Shown here: one piece after another, positions 26,999 through 36,044 of the stretch
Position numbering within the stretch: the first letter of the stretch is position 1
Layout of the letters: the number at the start of each line of letters is the position of its first letter
DNA from: Lachnospiraceae bacterium
GTDB lineage: Bacteria; Bacillota; Clostridia; Lachnospirales; Anaerotignaceae
Reading direction: 5' to 3'
Length of the DNA: 64,000 nucleotides
Assembly (NCBI GenBank): GCA_910576545.1
Contig: CAJTKM010000003.1
Span: 62,001 to 126,000 of the forward strand
Program-made: the position numbers and the translations under genes
The notes under the pieces: generated by a model
The model's input: only the letters and a program-made list of their open reading frames with translations
What the model was told of the DNA's origin: nothing
Database searches by the model: none

Positions 26999-27445
26999 AT
27001 GGATATTGTAAAATTAAATGTTTATGCAGAGGCGTATTATAGTGGAGCTACTTATGAAGAAGATGTGGTTATATCTAGAAATCTATATGAAAAAATTAAG
27101 GAAGAATTAAATGAGTACGATTCCGAAAACAATGAAAATGCAAGTGGTATCTATGTTGGTGAGTTGGATGGTAAACATAGTGAAGTAGAAGGGGATCTTT
27201 CCATAGAAGTGTATTCAGAAGATGAAGTTGCAGATTGTGACTGGAATCTAAATGAAGATGGAGACAGGCTTTATTATAAGGTGAAAGATATTTGTGACGA
27301 AAAGGATTTAGATTTAGATGAAGATATTAAAGCTGTAAAAGAGTATTTGAAAAATGTTGATTCATATGTAGAAATTTCTATTATGGCAAAGAAAAGTAAT
27401 GTAGATAAGATCAGGGAATATGCAGAAAGTTTAGAGCAGAAATAG
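26999..27445 (+). CDS. acidic hypothetical phage protein
   Basis: A 148-residue very acidic protein. AAGGAG lies 9 nt before ATG 26999; the GTG at 26993 is too close to it. The many Asp/Glu-rich loops could mimic DNA, but this is speculation. No domain recognised. Confidence 0.55.
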   Translation: MDIVKLNVYAEAYYSGATYEEDVVISRNLYEKIKEELNEYDSENNENASGIYVGELDGKHSEVEGDLSIEVYSEDEVADCDWNLNEDGDRLYYKVKDICDEKDLDLDEDIKAVKEYLKNVDSYVEISIMAKKSNVDKIREYAESLEQK

Positions 27446-27475
27446 TATTGAAATCGCATTTTAAAGGAGAAGAAA

Positions 27476-27751
27476 GTGACAAAAAGAGAGAAAGAAACAT
27501 TAAAAAAACTATCAAAAAAACAATTGATTTATCTAATAGAAAATTTTAGAAATAGCCAATGTTTAATTGGCGAAGTTTGTGTTGACGAATCTAAACAACA
27601 TATTGATAGTAAAAGTGCTGTCAATAAAATCCGTGATTATATTTATAATATGCCAAGCTTATATGATGTAACAAATTTAAAAGCATATATAGATATGAAA
27701 ATGAAAAAGATTTCTATAACAAAATATAGAAGTATAATCGGATTAGATTAA
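27476..27751 (+). CDS. hypothetical phage protein
   Basis: A 91-residue helical basic protein, GTG start behind AAGGAGAAG. No domain recognised. Confidence 0.55.
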   Translation: MTKREKETLKKLSKKQLIYLIENFRNSQCLIGEVCVDESKQHIDSKSAVNKIRDYIYNMPSLYDVTNLKAYIDMKMKKISITKYRSIIGLD

Positions 27752-27779
27752 TGTTTGTTTTGAAGAAAGGAGTGTATGT

Positions 27780-29546
27780 TTGTTAGAAGTTATAAAATTA
27801 TTTAAGCAAATTCAGAAAACAAGTAGCCTAAATGACAAAAAGAAAATCATTACAAATAACAAAGATAACGAGTTATTTAAGGAATGTTTGAAGTTCCTGT
27901 TAGATGGAAATGTAACAACAGGAATTGCAGAAAAGAAATTTGATTCAATTACAGTTCAAACATCAGATTGGGTACATAATGATATTGATAGTGAATTTTT
28001 AGGATTGTTGAATTATATTAAGCAACACAACACAGGAAGAGAAGAAGATGTAATACATGTACAGTCGTGGTGCTGTATGATGAGTAATGAAGTAAAAGAT
28101 TTTGTTAGAGGATTGATCACAAAAAGTATAAAACTTGGAGCTGATGCAAAATTAGTGAACAAGTGCATTCATGGACTTATTCCGACCTTTGATGTTATGC
28201 TTGGTACTCCGATTGATAAAGTGAAACTAAAAGGCAATGAATGGATTTCTATATCCAGAAAGTTAAACGGATGTTTTGATGGAAATACATATATTACTAT
28301 GTCTGATAATACAAAAAAGAAAATTAAAGATATAGTTATAGGCGATGAAGTTTTATCATTTAATGAAAATACCAAAAAAATATCAAAACAAAAAGTAATA
28401 AATGTATTTGATAACGGACTAAAAGATAGGTCAGAATGGATGCAAATAGAAACTGCCGTAGAAAGAGGGAACCTTAGAGATTTTATTCAAGTAACAAAAA
28501 ATCATAAAATATTCACTCCTGATGGGTGGAAAGAGGCGGGAACCTTATATAAAGGAGATACTATCTATATTAAGGATTATGATTGGACGAAATGTTATGG
28601 GGAATATAAATTAATTGAAAGAAAAATAGAAAAAATTATTTTAAGTGAAGAACTTAAATTTAACCATTCAAGTGAAAGAAAATCCAATAGAGCTTATGAC
28701 ATAGAAGTTGAGAATAATCATACTTATTTCGCAAATGGATATGCGGTTCATAATTGTAGATGTGCTTTTGTAGGCAATAAGTGTATGACCAGACAGGGAA
28801 AAGAATATATAGGCTTGGATCATATTATCAATGATATTACGAAAACGGGATATGAGAATTATTTCATTGATGGTGAACTTTTATATAAAAATAGCGAAGG
28901 GCTATCAGACTCAGAATCTTTCCAAAAAGGTACTGGAATAGCGATGAGTAAAGATGAAAATAAACTGGACTTAAAATTAGTAGTATTTGATTTGTTTCCG
29001 CTAGAAGAATTTTGGAATGGCAAATCACATAATACGTATAAAAATCGCAGAAAAGCCTTAAATCTATTTGATTTACAATTGCAGGATGTTTGCTGTAAGA
29101 ATATAGAGGTTGTAAATCAGTTATATGCCGGTACAGATCATTCTGAAATCTGGAAGTGGCTAGATTATGCTGAAGAAAATGACTGGGAGGGCGTTATTAT
29201 CAATTTAGATGAACCTTATGAATGCAAGCGTACTAAAAATTTGATAAAGGTTAAAAAGTTTTTATCTTGCGATATTAAGTGTATTGGCATAGAAGGAGGT
29301 TCAGGACGCAACAGAGGAACATTGGGAGCGTTGGTGTGTGACTATAAGGGGAATAAAGTTAATGTTGGGAGTGGATTTTCTGATGAAGATAGAAAACGAA
29401 TTTGGCAAAATCCTGAAGGCGTAATTGGTAAAATCATTACTGTGAAGTATAAAGAAGAAACAAAGAATAAGGATGGAGGTATATCAATCCAATTTCCAGT
29501 GTTTGAAACTGTAAGATTTGACAAAAGTGAACCAAGTTATAATTAA
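27780..29546 (+). CDS. ATP-dependent DNA ligase interrupted by an intein
   Basis: A 588-residue precursor, TTG start behind AAGGAG. Residues 161-164 are KLNG, the lysine-adenylation motif I (KxDG), and the intein begins at residue 165. After it the ligase resumes with CRCAFVG; YFIDGEL, DWEGVI and LIKVKKF (motifs III-V) follow. Mature ligase would be about 427 residues. Splicing is required for activity because the insertion sits inside the adenylation motif. A phage ligase fits the replisome; the host enzyme would normally be the NAD-dependent LigA. Confidence 0.88.
   Translation: MLEVIKLFKQIQKTSSLNDKKKIITNNKDNELFKECLKFLLDGNVTTGIAEKKFDSITVQTSDWVHNDIDSEFLGLLNYIKQHNTGREEDVIHVQSWCCMMSNEVKDFVRGLITKSIKLGADAKLVNKCIHGLIPTFDVMLGTPIDKVKLKGNEWISISRKLNGCFDGNTYITMSDNTKKKIKDIVIGDEVLSFNENTKKISKQKVINVFDNGLKDRSEWMQIETAVERGNLRDFIQVTKNHKIFTPDGWKEAGTLYKGDTIYIKDYDWTKCYGEYKLIERKIEKIILSEELKFNHSSERKSNRAYDIEVENNHTYFANGYAVHNCRCAFVGNKCMTRQGKEYIGLDHIINDITKTGYENYFIDGELLYKNSEGLSDSESFQKGTGIAMSKDENKLDLKLVVFDLFPLEEFWNGKSHNTYKNRRKALNLFDLQLQDVCCKNIEVVNQLYAGTDHSEIWKWLDYAEENDWEGVIINLDEPYECKRTKNLIKVKKFLSCDIKCIGIEGGSGRNRGTLGALVCDYKGNKVNVGSGFSDEDRKRIWQNPEGVIGKIITVKYKEETKNKDGGISIQFPVFETVRFDKSEPSYN
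28272..28754 (+). mobile_element. mini-intein in the DNA ligase
   Basis: 161 residues from Cys1 (CFDGNTYITM, block A) to a terminal HN, followed by Cys+1. Block B is VTKNH (TxxH), and block F plus the end is RAYDIEV...NHTYFANGYAVHN, the standard Hint-domain termini. The stretch between B and F is too short for a homing endonuclease, so this is a mini-intein that cannot home alone. Splice residues appear intact. Confidence 0.9.
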
Positions 29547-29563
29547 ATAAGGGGGGTAAAAAA

Positions 29564-30343
29564 ATAAAAGTAAATACTATATATAAAACTGACAATTTAG
29601 ATTTGCTGCAGAAGTTAGAGGATGAAAGCATAGATCTTATCTACAATGACATTTTATATAATACAGGCAAAAAATATGATGATTTTATTGATAATTTAGG
29701 AAGCATATCAGAAGCGGTTCAATGGTATTCCCCAAGATTGTTTGAAATGAAAAGAGTATTGAAACCTACTGGCTTATTGTATATACATTGTGATTGCAAT
29801 TTGTCACATTATATAAAAATAGCACTTGATAAAATTTTTGGCGAAGCCAATTTCAGAAATGAAATAATTTGGTGGTATAATTCTGCGCCAAGAAAAAAGA
29901 AAGACTTCGGGAAGAGACACGACACAATTTTTCGATACAGCAAATCGGATAATTATTATTTCAATGAAAATAGCCAATATATTAGGCAAGAATATTCTAA
30001 AACAGCTCCGCGAGGATATGAAAAAGAGAAATATTACGATAGTCGCGGAAAAATAATGGATGATGTATGGAGAATAAATATATTAGGGCAAAATGATAAA
30101 ACGGAGAGGGTTGGTTATTCAACACAAAAACCAAAAGAATTATTGTATAAAATAATCGACTCAAGCTGTCCTGCAAATGGTATTGTTGCAGATTTTTTCT
30201 GCGGTTCAGGTACTACCTGCGTAGTTGCTAAAGAATTGGGGAGACAATACATAGGATGTGATATCAACGAAAAAGCTGTGAAAATTACTGTGGATAGATT
30301 GAAAGAGGTAGAAACATATGGAAAGACCGATTCGAACTCTTAA
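29564..30343 (+). CDS. beta-class DNA methyltransferase, apparent AUA start
   Basis: A 259-residue methyltransferase. Good N-terminal residues (KVNTIYKTDNLDLLQKL) extend upstream of the first TTG (29603), and the only in-frame start near AAGGGGGG (29549-29556) is ATA at 29564. Motif IV is DILY in place of DPPY (IYNDILYNTG); motif I is DFFCGSGTT near the C-terminus, as in type III and phage enzymes. The DILY variant keeps the Asp and Tyr. It is the second methyltransferase of the element. Confidence 0.75.
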   Translation: MKVNTIYKTDNLDLLQKLEDESIDLIYNDILYNTGKKYDDFIDNLGSISEAVQWYSPRLFEMKRVLKPTGLLYIHCDCNLSHYIKIALDKIFGEANFRNEIIWWYNSAPRKKKDFGKRHDTIFRYSKSDNYYFNENSQYIRQEYSKTAPRGYEKEKYYDSRGKIMDDVWRINILGQNDKTERVGYSTQKPKELLYKIIDSSCPANGIVADFFCGSGTTCVVAKELGRQYIGCDINEKAVKITVDRLKEVETYGKTDSNS

Positions 30344-30506
30344 AGAATTAGCAATTCAATTTTGTTGTTTAACTGAATGCGATAATTGTCCTGTGGAGAT
30401 ATATGGGTACGAGAAACGCACAAGAAATGAAAAAGAAAACTTACATATTCCCTGTTGCTGTAATCTGTATAAATGGATTGTTGAACAAGCGAATGCAGTT
30501 AAATGA
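30318..30506 (+). CDS. small Cys-rich hypothetical protein
   Basis: A 62-residue protein overlapping the end of the methyltransferase, with GAGGTAGAAA before ATG. Cysteines in QFCCL, CDNCP and CCCN suggest metal binding. Function unknown. Confidence 0.5.
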   Translation: MERPIRTLKELAIQFCCLTECDNCPVEIYGYEKRTRNEKENLHIPCCCNLYKWIVEQANAVK

Positions 30507-30543
30507 TAATTAGACAAGTTTATAATAAGGGTGTGAATAACAT

Positions 30544-30738
30544 ATGATTGGTATGCAATCTTTTATCCCTATTTGGGTGGATATTATTTTGTGGTGTGGC
30601 CTTGGATGCTTTGCTTGTACTTGGATAAGAAGATTTATTTCAGAAATTTGTTCTTTGAAGAAAAGGGTATATATGTTAGAAACCAAATACAATATACGAA
30701 ATAACGAAACTAAAGAAGGTGATATAAAGCAAAGATAG
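30544..30738 (+). CDS. small single-span membrane protein
   Basis: A 64-residue protein with one N-terminal hydrophobic helix (WVDIILWCGLGCFACTW) then a charged helix. No strong ribosome site (AAGGGTG). Function unknown. Confidence 0.5.
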   Translation: MIGMQSFIPIWVDIILWCGLGCFACTWIRRFISEICSLKKRVYMLETKYNIRNNETKEGDIKQR

Positions 30739-30761
30739 AAGTTTATACAGGAAGGAGAGAT

Positions 30762-31196
30762 ATATTTATCATTTTAACAACAATTATTTTTTCGGCAATT
30801 TTAACATCAAATGTATTATGTGCAGGAACAGGAATTGATTTTGCGCAAACATTTGATGGATATGTAACAATTTCCAATTACGATGCAGAAGAAGCTGTAT
30901 CGCAAATTGAAAAAGAACATATCGGAAAGTTTGAATTAACATTCTATTCTAAAGAACAATTTCCCTATTCACCAACAGCAACAGGAGTAATGCCTGTTGT
31001 TGGGAGAACAGTAGCGGTTGACCCATCTTTAATTCCATATGGAACAATGATTGAAATAGATGGTTTTGGAGTAAGATACGCAGAGGATACTGGAGGTGCT
31101 ATAAAAGGAAACAAGATTGATGTATTTGTAGAAAAAACTTCTGAAGCGTTTCAGCTTGGCAGACAGAAAAATGTTGATGTATGGATAGTAAGATAA
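30762..31196 (+). CDS. secreted 3D-domain protein (lytic-transglycosylase-like), apparent AUA start
   Basis: The frame opens after a TGA and first meets an ATG only at 30990, inside the catalytic domain. Upstream codons encode a good signal peptide (IFIILTTIIFSAILTSNVLCAG). AAGGAG (30752-30757) points to ATA 30762. Mature residues hold the 3D fold: VAVDPSLIPYGT, EDTGG and KIDVF, whose aspartates form the catalytic triad of MltA-like 3D proteins. It probably remodels peptidoglycan outside the cell, odd in a nucleotide-metabolism cluster. Confidence 0.7.
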   Translation: MFIILTTIIFSAILTSNVLCAGTGIDFAQTFDGYVTISNYDAEEAVSQIEKEHIGKFELTFYSKEQFPYSPTATGVMPVVGRTVAVDPSLIPYGTMIEIDGFGVRYAEDTGGAIKGNKIDVFVEKTSEAFQLGRQKNVDVWIVR

Positions 31197-31207
31197 AGGA
31201 GGTTAAA

Positions 31208-31834
31208 ATGCAGAAAACAAATATTGTAACAGTATTTAACTGGATTGCAGATGATTGGAAAAGGGTAAAAAACCATTGCAGGACAACGGATAATAAAGAT
31301 TTTACTGAAAATAATGCAACGGATGCATTCAAATGGCAGCTATTGATTTCAGAACATTCTCCAATCCGTCTGATAGAGTTTGACTGGACATGGAAGTCTA
31401 TACCGTATTGGGTTTCTACTGAGTGGTCGAGGCATAAGTTTGAAAAATTTATCAGCACACAAAGAAATGACAGATTAAAAGATGTTGTTCCAAGAGGAGA
31501 AAAACTACAGGAGGCACCTGTTTCCTTTGATGGATACGCCAATATGCAAAATCTTATTGATGCATGGCGTAAGAGGTTGTGTAATGCAGCAACACCAGAA
31601 GCAAGATCGTATGGTGAGAACTTCAAATACACATTACATAAGACAAACCCGTTTGAGGCTGATGTATTAGTGCCGCATTGTATTTATAGATGTGGTTGTC
31701 CAGAATTTAAAGAATGTGGTTTTTGGTCTGCATTTGTACAAAAATATCAGAAAGAGAATCTTTTAAATATTCAGGAACGGTATGCCCTATATAATGAGGA
31801 TTTTTATGAAAGGATGAAGGCAATATATGGCTAA
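31208..31834 (+). CDS. ThyX-like (FAD-dependent thymidylate synthase family) protein
   Basis: A 208-residue protein, ATG 31208 behind AAAGGAGG. SEHSPIR and then STEWSRHKFEKFISTQRNDR match the ThyX signature region (RHRxxSxNxxSxR) with substitutions. ThyX makes dTMP from dUMP using methylene-tetrahydrofolate and FAD. The motif is partly divergent, so activity is uncertain. The downstream kinase, NrdD, NrdG, FolD and dUTPase genes support a role in dTTP supply. Confidence 0.7.
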   Translation: MQKTNIVTVFNWIADDWKRVKNHCRTTDNKDFTENNATDAFKWQLLISEHSPIRLIEFDWTWKSIPYWVSTEWSRHKFEKFISTQRNDRLKDVVPRGEKLQEAPVSFDGYANMQNLIDAWRKRLCNAATPEARSYGENFKYTLHKTNPFEADVLVPHCIYRCGCPEFKECGFWSAFVQKYQKENLLNIQERYALYNEDFYERMKAIYG

Positions 31835-32351
31835 ACCATTGATTTTGCTTGTAGGTAAATCGGGATCGGGAAAGACATATTTGTCAACGTATCTTGAGAA
31901 ACATTACGGTATGAAGATGCTGGAAAGCTACACAACACGTCCTCCAAGAACAGAGAATGAAAAAGGTCATGTTTTTATTTCGTATGAAGATTATGTTATG
32001 CTGAAAAATAAGGTTGCGACAACATATTACCATGGCAATTATTATTGTGCAACAAAAGAGCAGTGTGACGAAGCAGATGTCTATGTGATTGATCCCTGCG
32101 GAGTAAAATCATTTCAAAATCACTACAATGGCGAAAAACAATATAAAGTAATATATTTAAAAGTGAATTGGATTGTCAGATTATATCGAATGGTAAAGCG
32201 TGGCGATGGATTTATTGATTCGCTTAGGCGTATTTTCTATGACAGAAAAGAATTTTCAGGTTTCGAAAAGCAGCCCGATATTTTCGTTATGGAACGTAAT
32301 ACAGTCGCTAAAATGGCAGCACATATTTATTACAAAATGAGGTGGTTATGA
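31827..32351 (+). CDS. guanylate-kinase-like (d)NMP kinase
   Basis: A 174-residue P-loop kinase overlapping the previous gene by 8 nt. GKSGSGKT at residues 10-17 is Walker A; SYTTRPPR is the GMP-kinase nucleotide-binding motif. The C-terminal lid is shorter than in cellular Gmk. It likely phosphorylates a deoxynucleoside monophosphate for phage DNA synthesis. Confidence 0.8.
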   Translation: MAKPLILLVGKSGSGKTYLSTYLEKHYGMKMLESYTTRPPRTENEKGHVFISYEDYVMLKNKVATTYYHGNYYCATKEQCDEADVYVIDPCGVKSFQNHYNGEKQYKVIYLKVNWIVRLYRMVKRGDGFIDSLRRIFYDRKEFSGFEKQPDIFVMERNTVAKMAAHIYYKMRWL

Positions 32352-32797
32352 AGTACAAAAGTATAATCTATATTTCTCACCCTTTTGGTGGAGATGAAAA
32401 TAATCAAAGAATAATAGGAAGGCTTATTGTAAAATTGCAAAAAACGTTTCCTGATTTTCTATTCATATCTCCGATCCATTCCTTCTCATTTGCTTATCAT
32501 GATGTTTCATATCAAAAAGGTTTAAATATGTGTTTATGGCTGCTAGAAAAATGCGATGAAATGTGGGTATTTGGAGATTATCAGTTTAGTATAGGATGTA
32601 TGTCTGAAATCGCATACTGCAAAAATCACAATATTTATTATCAAATCATGAGTGAAAATTGTTTCGGACAAAATAAAATACAAAGAAAATGTTATGATTG
32701 TGGATTGTTGAATATAAATGATAATTCATACAAATGCTTAAAGAGCGATATTCAGAAAATATATGGAAAAATCACATGTTTGGAGGAATGTAATTGA
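32348..32797 (+). CDS. nucleoside 2-deoxyribosyltransferase-like (DUF4406-type) protein
   Basis: A 149-residue protein overlapping the kinase by 4 nt. IYISHPFGG at the N-terminus and a central CDEMWVFGDY resemble the small Rossmann-like 2-deoxyribosyltransferase and DUF4406 proteins of phages. The C-terminal CYDCG...YKC may bind zinc. It may salvage or degrade nucleosides; the substrate is unknown. Confidence 0.6.
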   Translation: MKYKSIIYISHPFGGDENNQRIIGRLIVKLQKTFPDFLFISPIHSFSFAYHDVSYQKGLNMCLWLLEKCDEMWVFGDYQFSIGCMSEIAYCKNHNIYYQIMSENCFGQNKIQRKCYDCGLLNINDNSYKCLKSDIQKIYGKITCLEECN

Positions 32798-35700
32798 ACG
32801 TAATAAAGAAGGATGGAACAAAAGAAAAATTTAATAAGCAAAAAATTATTGTAGCTGTGGGCAAATCTGCCGAGAGAGCAATGGTTAGACTTTCGACAGA
32901 AGATGATGAACAGATCTGTGAAAATGTTTTGAGTATTATCACACATTTGGGAATAGAGGATGTACCAATTTCAACAATGCATTATGCAGTAGAAACAGCA
33001 TTGGAAAAAGTAAATCCATCTGTTGCGACAAGTTACCGTAATTACAGAAACTATAAACAGGATTTTGTAAAGATGCTGGACGAAGTTTATAAGAAAGCAC
33101 AGTCTATTATGTACATTGGAGATAAAGATAATGCAAACAGCGATAGTGCATTGGTTCCGACACAGCGCAGCCTGATTTATAATGAGTTAAACAAGGAACT
33201 TTATAAAAAATTCTTTTTAAATACAGAAGAACTTCAGGCTTGTCGGGATGGATACATTTATATTCATGATATGTCGGCAAGACGCGATACGGTCAATTGC
33301 TGCTTGTTCCGAATGGATGAGGTGCTGGCCGGTGGTTTTGAGATGGGTAATGTGTGGTATAACGAACCTAAAACACTAGATGTTGCATTTGATGTGATCA
33401 GTGATGTTGCGATCAGTGCAGCCGCCTGCCAATATGGTGGTTTTACTATTCCAAGAGTTGATAGCCTTCTTGCTCCTTATGCAGAAAAATCCTATGAAAA
33501 ATATAAAAAAGAATATCTTGAGATTACGGACGGATTTACAGAAGGGTTATCACAAAATCATTTCCTTGATAAAGCGGATGAATATGCGGCAAAGAAGGTT
33601 AAACGTGATTTTGAGCAGGGCTTCCAATCTTGGGAGATGAGGTTTAACACTGTCGGAAGTTCCAGAGGAGATTACCCATTTACTTCCATTAGTTTTGGTA
33701 TTGATACCTCAAGATGGGGTGTAATGGCAAGCGAAGTGGTATTGAAAACAAGAATGAATGGGCAAGGAAAAGATGGATTTAGAAAAGTGGTATTGTTCCC
33801 TAAGCTGACGTTTTTGTATGATGAAAATTTACATGGAAAAGGTAAGAAATTGGAAAGCCTGTTTGAAACAGCAATAGATTGTTCCAGCAAAGCAATGTAT
33901 CCAGATTTTCTTTCTTTGACTGGAGAAGGATATATCCCTTCTATGTATAAAAAGTATGGGAAGGTTGTATCGCTGATGGGCTGCAGGGCATCGCTTTCTC
34001 CATGGTATGAGCGCGGAGGAATGTATCCAGCGGATGAAAATGATATGCCTGTTTTTGAAGGCCGCTTTAACCTTGGTGCTATCAGCCTTCATTTACCTAT
34101 GATTTTGGCAAAAGCAAAGCAAGAGAATAAAGATTTTTATGAAGTTCTTGATTTTTATCTTGAATTGATCAGGAAACTCCATATCAAGACTTATGAATAT
34201 CTTGGCGAAAAGAAAGCATCCACTAATCCTTTGGCATATTGTATGGGTGGATTTTATGGAGGTTATTTGCAACCAAATGATAAAATTAAACCTATTTTGA
34301 AACCTATGACAATGAGCTTTGGTATTACAGCATTAAATGAGCTACAAGAGCTTTATAATGGCAAATCAATTGTAGAAGATGGTGGGTTTGCTATTGAGGT
34401 TATGGAGTATATTAATCAACGTGTGAGTGAATTTAAAGAAGAAGATGGTATTCTTTATGCAATTTATGGAACGCCTAAACATAAGTGGGCAGCTTAATAG
34501 TGATATTAAGTCGAAAACACCTCATTAAACGGTCATAGCCAGAATAAGACTATTGCTCAAGGCAGATGCAGATAGCAATATAAAAAAGACGAAGCAGGCT
34601 GGTAAGAGATTCTAAAGTCCTATATTAACTTATAGGATAGAGATAATACCGTAAGTTGTTGACTGTTTGCTATAAACAAAATCAAAATGGAAGGTGATGT
34701 TGCATAGCAAGAAGAAAACTATTAAAAAACTTAATAAAAAAAGAAGATATACAAGAAAAAATGATTTTGATTGAAGAAAGTAATACTGATTATATTACCC
34801 CTTCAGGAAAAGTATATAAAGATTATGGTGAAGACTGGTTTTATCCTAAAAAATTCAATATAAATAAACATAACGGATATGTTTATATTGGAATAACATG
34901 TAAGGATGGAAAAAATAGGAGTAGAAGATTACATAGACTTTTAGCTCAAGCTTTTATTAGTAATCCAAAACCAAATGAGTATGACATAGTTGGGCATAAA
35001 GATAATGATAAATCAAATTTTGATTTAAGCAATCTATATTGGACTAATACAAGCGAAAATACCAAAAAGGCATTTGATGATCAATTGGCTAAGAATGATA
35101 TAGGTATATCTGATAGTCAATCTAAACCAGTATCTGTATATAAAAATAATGATAATTTTGTTTCAATGTATGGTTCTATTAGCCAAGCCGCAAGATGCAT
35201 TGAAGGTTATAGTAAAAATAATATTGCAAAAATGATTGACAAAAACACAAAAGGAAGAAAAGGTTATTATTTTAAAAGTATATCTAAAGAAGAATATTTG
35301 AAATTTACAGGAACAAAAAATTTGAAGTTTTCTGTATAAATCTATAAATAATGAAAATAGCAAACAGTCAATGATTTCTAACGACTATCGAAAGCACTAT
35401 TATAAAAATAATAGAATAAGGTGAAATTTACACGAAGCGAGTAGAGTAGAGCCTAGATGTTAGGTACTGGCAATGTTCCGATTAAGTCCAGTTTAAATCG
35501 AAAGATGAGGGTTCTCTATTATAGAGAACATAATATAGTCTAGTCCCCTAATAAATATCGGGAAACCGAGGGTATAACGGCAGAATCCTTATGTGGATTG
35601 CAAATAGAGCAATTTCGTAAAAAATATGGCATTATTGAAGGTGTTTCTGATAGACCATATGTAAGTAACTCTTTTCATTGTGGTGTTTGGGAAGATATTA

Positions 35701-36044
35701 CACCGATTGAAAAACAAAATCTTGAGGGGCGTTTCTGGAATTTGTTTAATGGCGGAAAAATCCAATATTGTAGATACCCTATAAATTATAACAAAGAGGC
35801 AATCCGAACACTTGTAAGAAGAGCTATGGATATGGGTTTTTATGAAGGTATCAACCTTTCTCTGGCATACTGTGAAGAATGCGGATACGAAGAATTGGAA
35901 ATGGACGTTTGCCCTAAATGCGGGAGCAGCTTGATCACTAAAATTGACAGGATGAACGGATACCTTGGGTACACGAGAGTCCATGGTGACACTAGATATA
36001 ATGCTGCAAAAAACGCAGAACTGAAAGAGCGGGTGAGCATGTAA
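32794..36044 (+). CDS. nrdD: anaerobic ribonucleoside-triphosphate reductase, two exons
   Basis: Exon 1 is 32794-34476 and exon 2 is 35580-36044, joining in phase as ...YGTP/AESLCGLQ, the uninterrupted NrdD order; total 715 residues. TTG start behind GGAGGA. The N-terminus is an ATP-cone (VIKKDGTKEKF). Exon 2 holds CEECG...CPKCG (zinc) and RMNGYLG, whose glycine carries the radical installed by NrdG. It reduces NTPs to dNTPs without oxygen. Without splicing, translation stops in the intron at 34497, losing the radical site. Confidence 0.92.
34477..35579 (+). mobile_element. group I intron in nrdD
   Basis: An 1103-base insertion that exactly restores the NrdD frame when removed. The 5' exon ends in U and the intron ends in G, as group I introns do; GGGC near the intron start can pair with exon GCCU, leaving a U-G pair at the splice site. 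TTGACTGTTTGCTAT (34659-34673) pairs perfectly with ATAGCAAACAGTCAA (35357-35371), placing the HNH gene in a peripheral loop. ATATAGTCTAG near 35533 resembles the S element. Subgroup not determined. Confidence 0.85.
34704..35339 (+). CDS. HNH homing endonuclease with NUMOD1, apparent AUA start
   Basis: A 211-residue intron-encoded endonuclease. AAGGTGAT (34691-34698) leads to ATA 34704, giving (M)ARRKLLKNLIKKED; the first ATG (34761) has no ribosome site, and TGA closes the frame upstream. The core RLHRLLAQAFI...VGHKDNDKSN..LSNLYW is an HNH domain with the usual NLYW end; KPVSVYKNN...SISQAARCI is a C-terminal NUMOD1 DNA-binding segment. It cuts intronless nrdD alleles to spread the intron. Confidence 0.85.
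   Translation: MARRKLLKNLIKKEDIQEKMILIEESNTDYITPSGKVYKDYGEDWFYPKKFNINKHNGYVYIGITCKDGKNRSRRLHRLLAQAFISNPKPNEYDIVGHKDNDKSNFDLSNLYWTNTSENTKKAFDDQLAKNDIGISDSQSKPVSVYKNNDNFVSMYGSISQAARCIEGYSKNNIAKMIDKNTKGRKGYYFKSISKEEYLKFTGTKNLKFSV

Noticed and set aside
34477-35579. Group II intron
   Set aside because: The insertion begins AAACAT rather than GUGYG, ends in G without a domain V/VI pattern, and carries an HNH rather than a reverse transcriptase.
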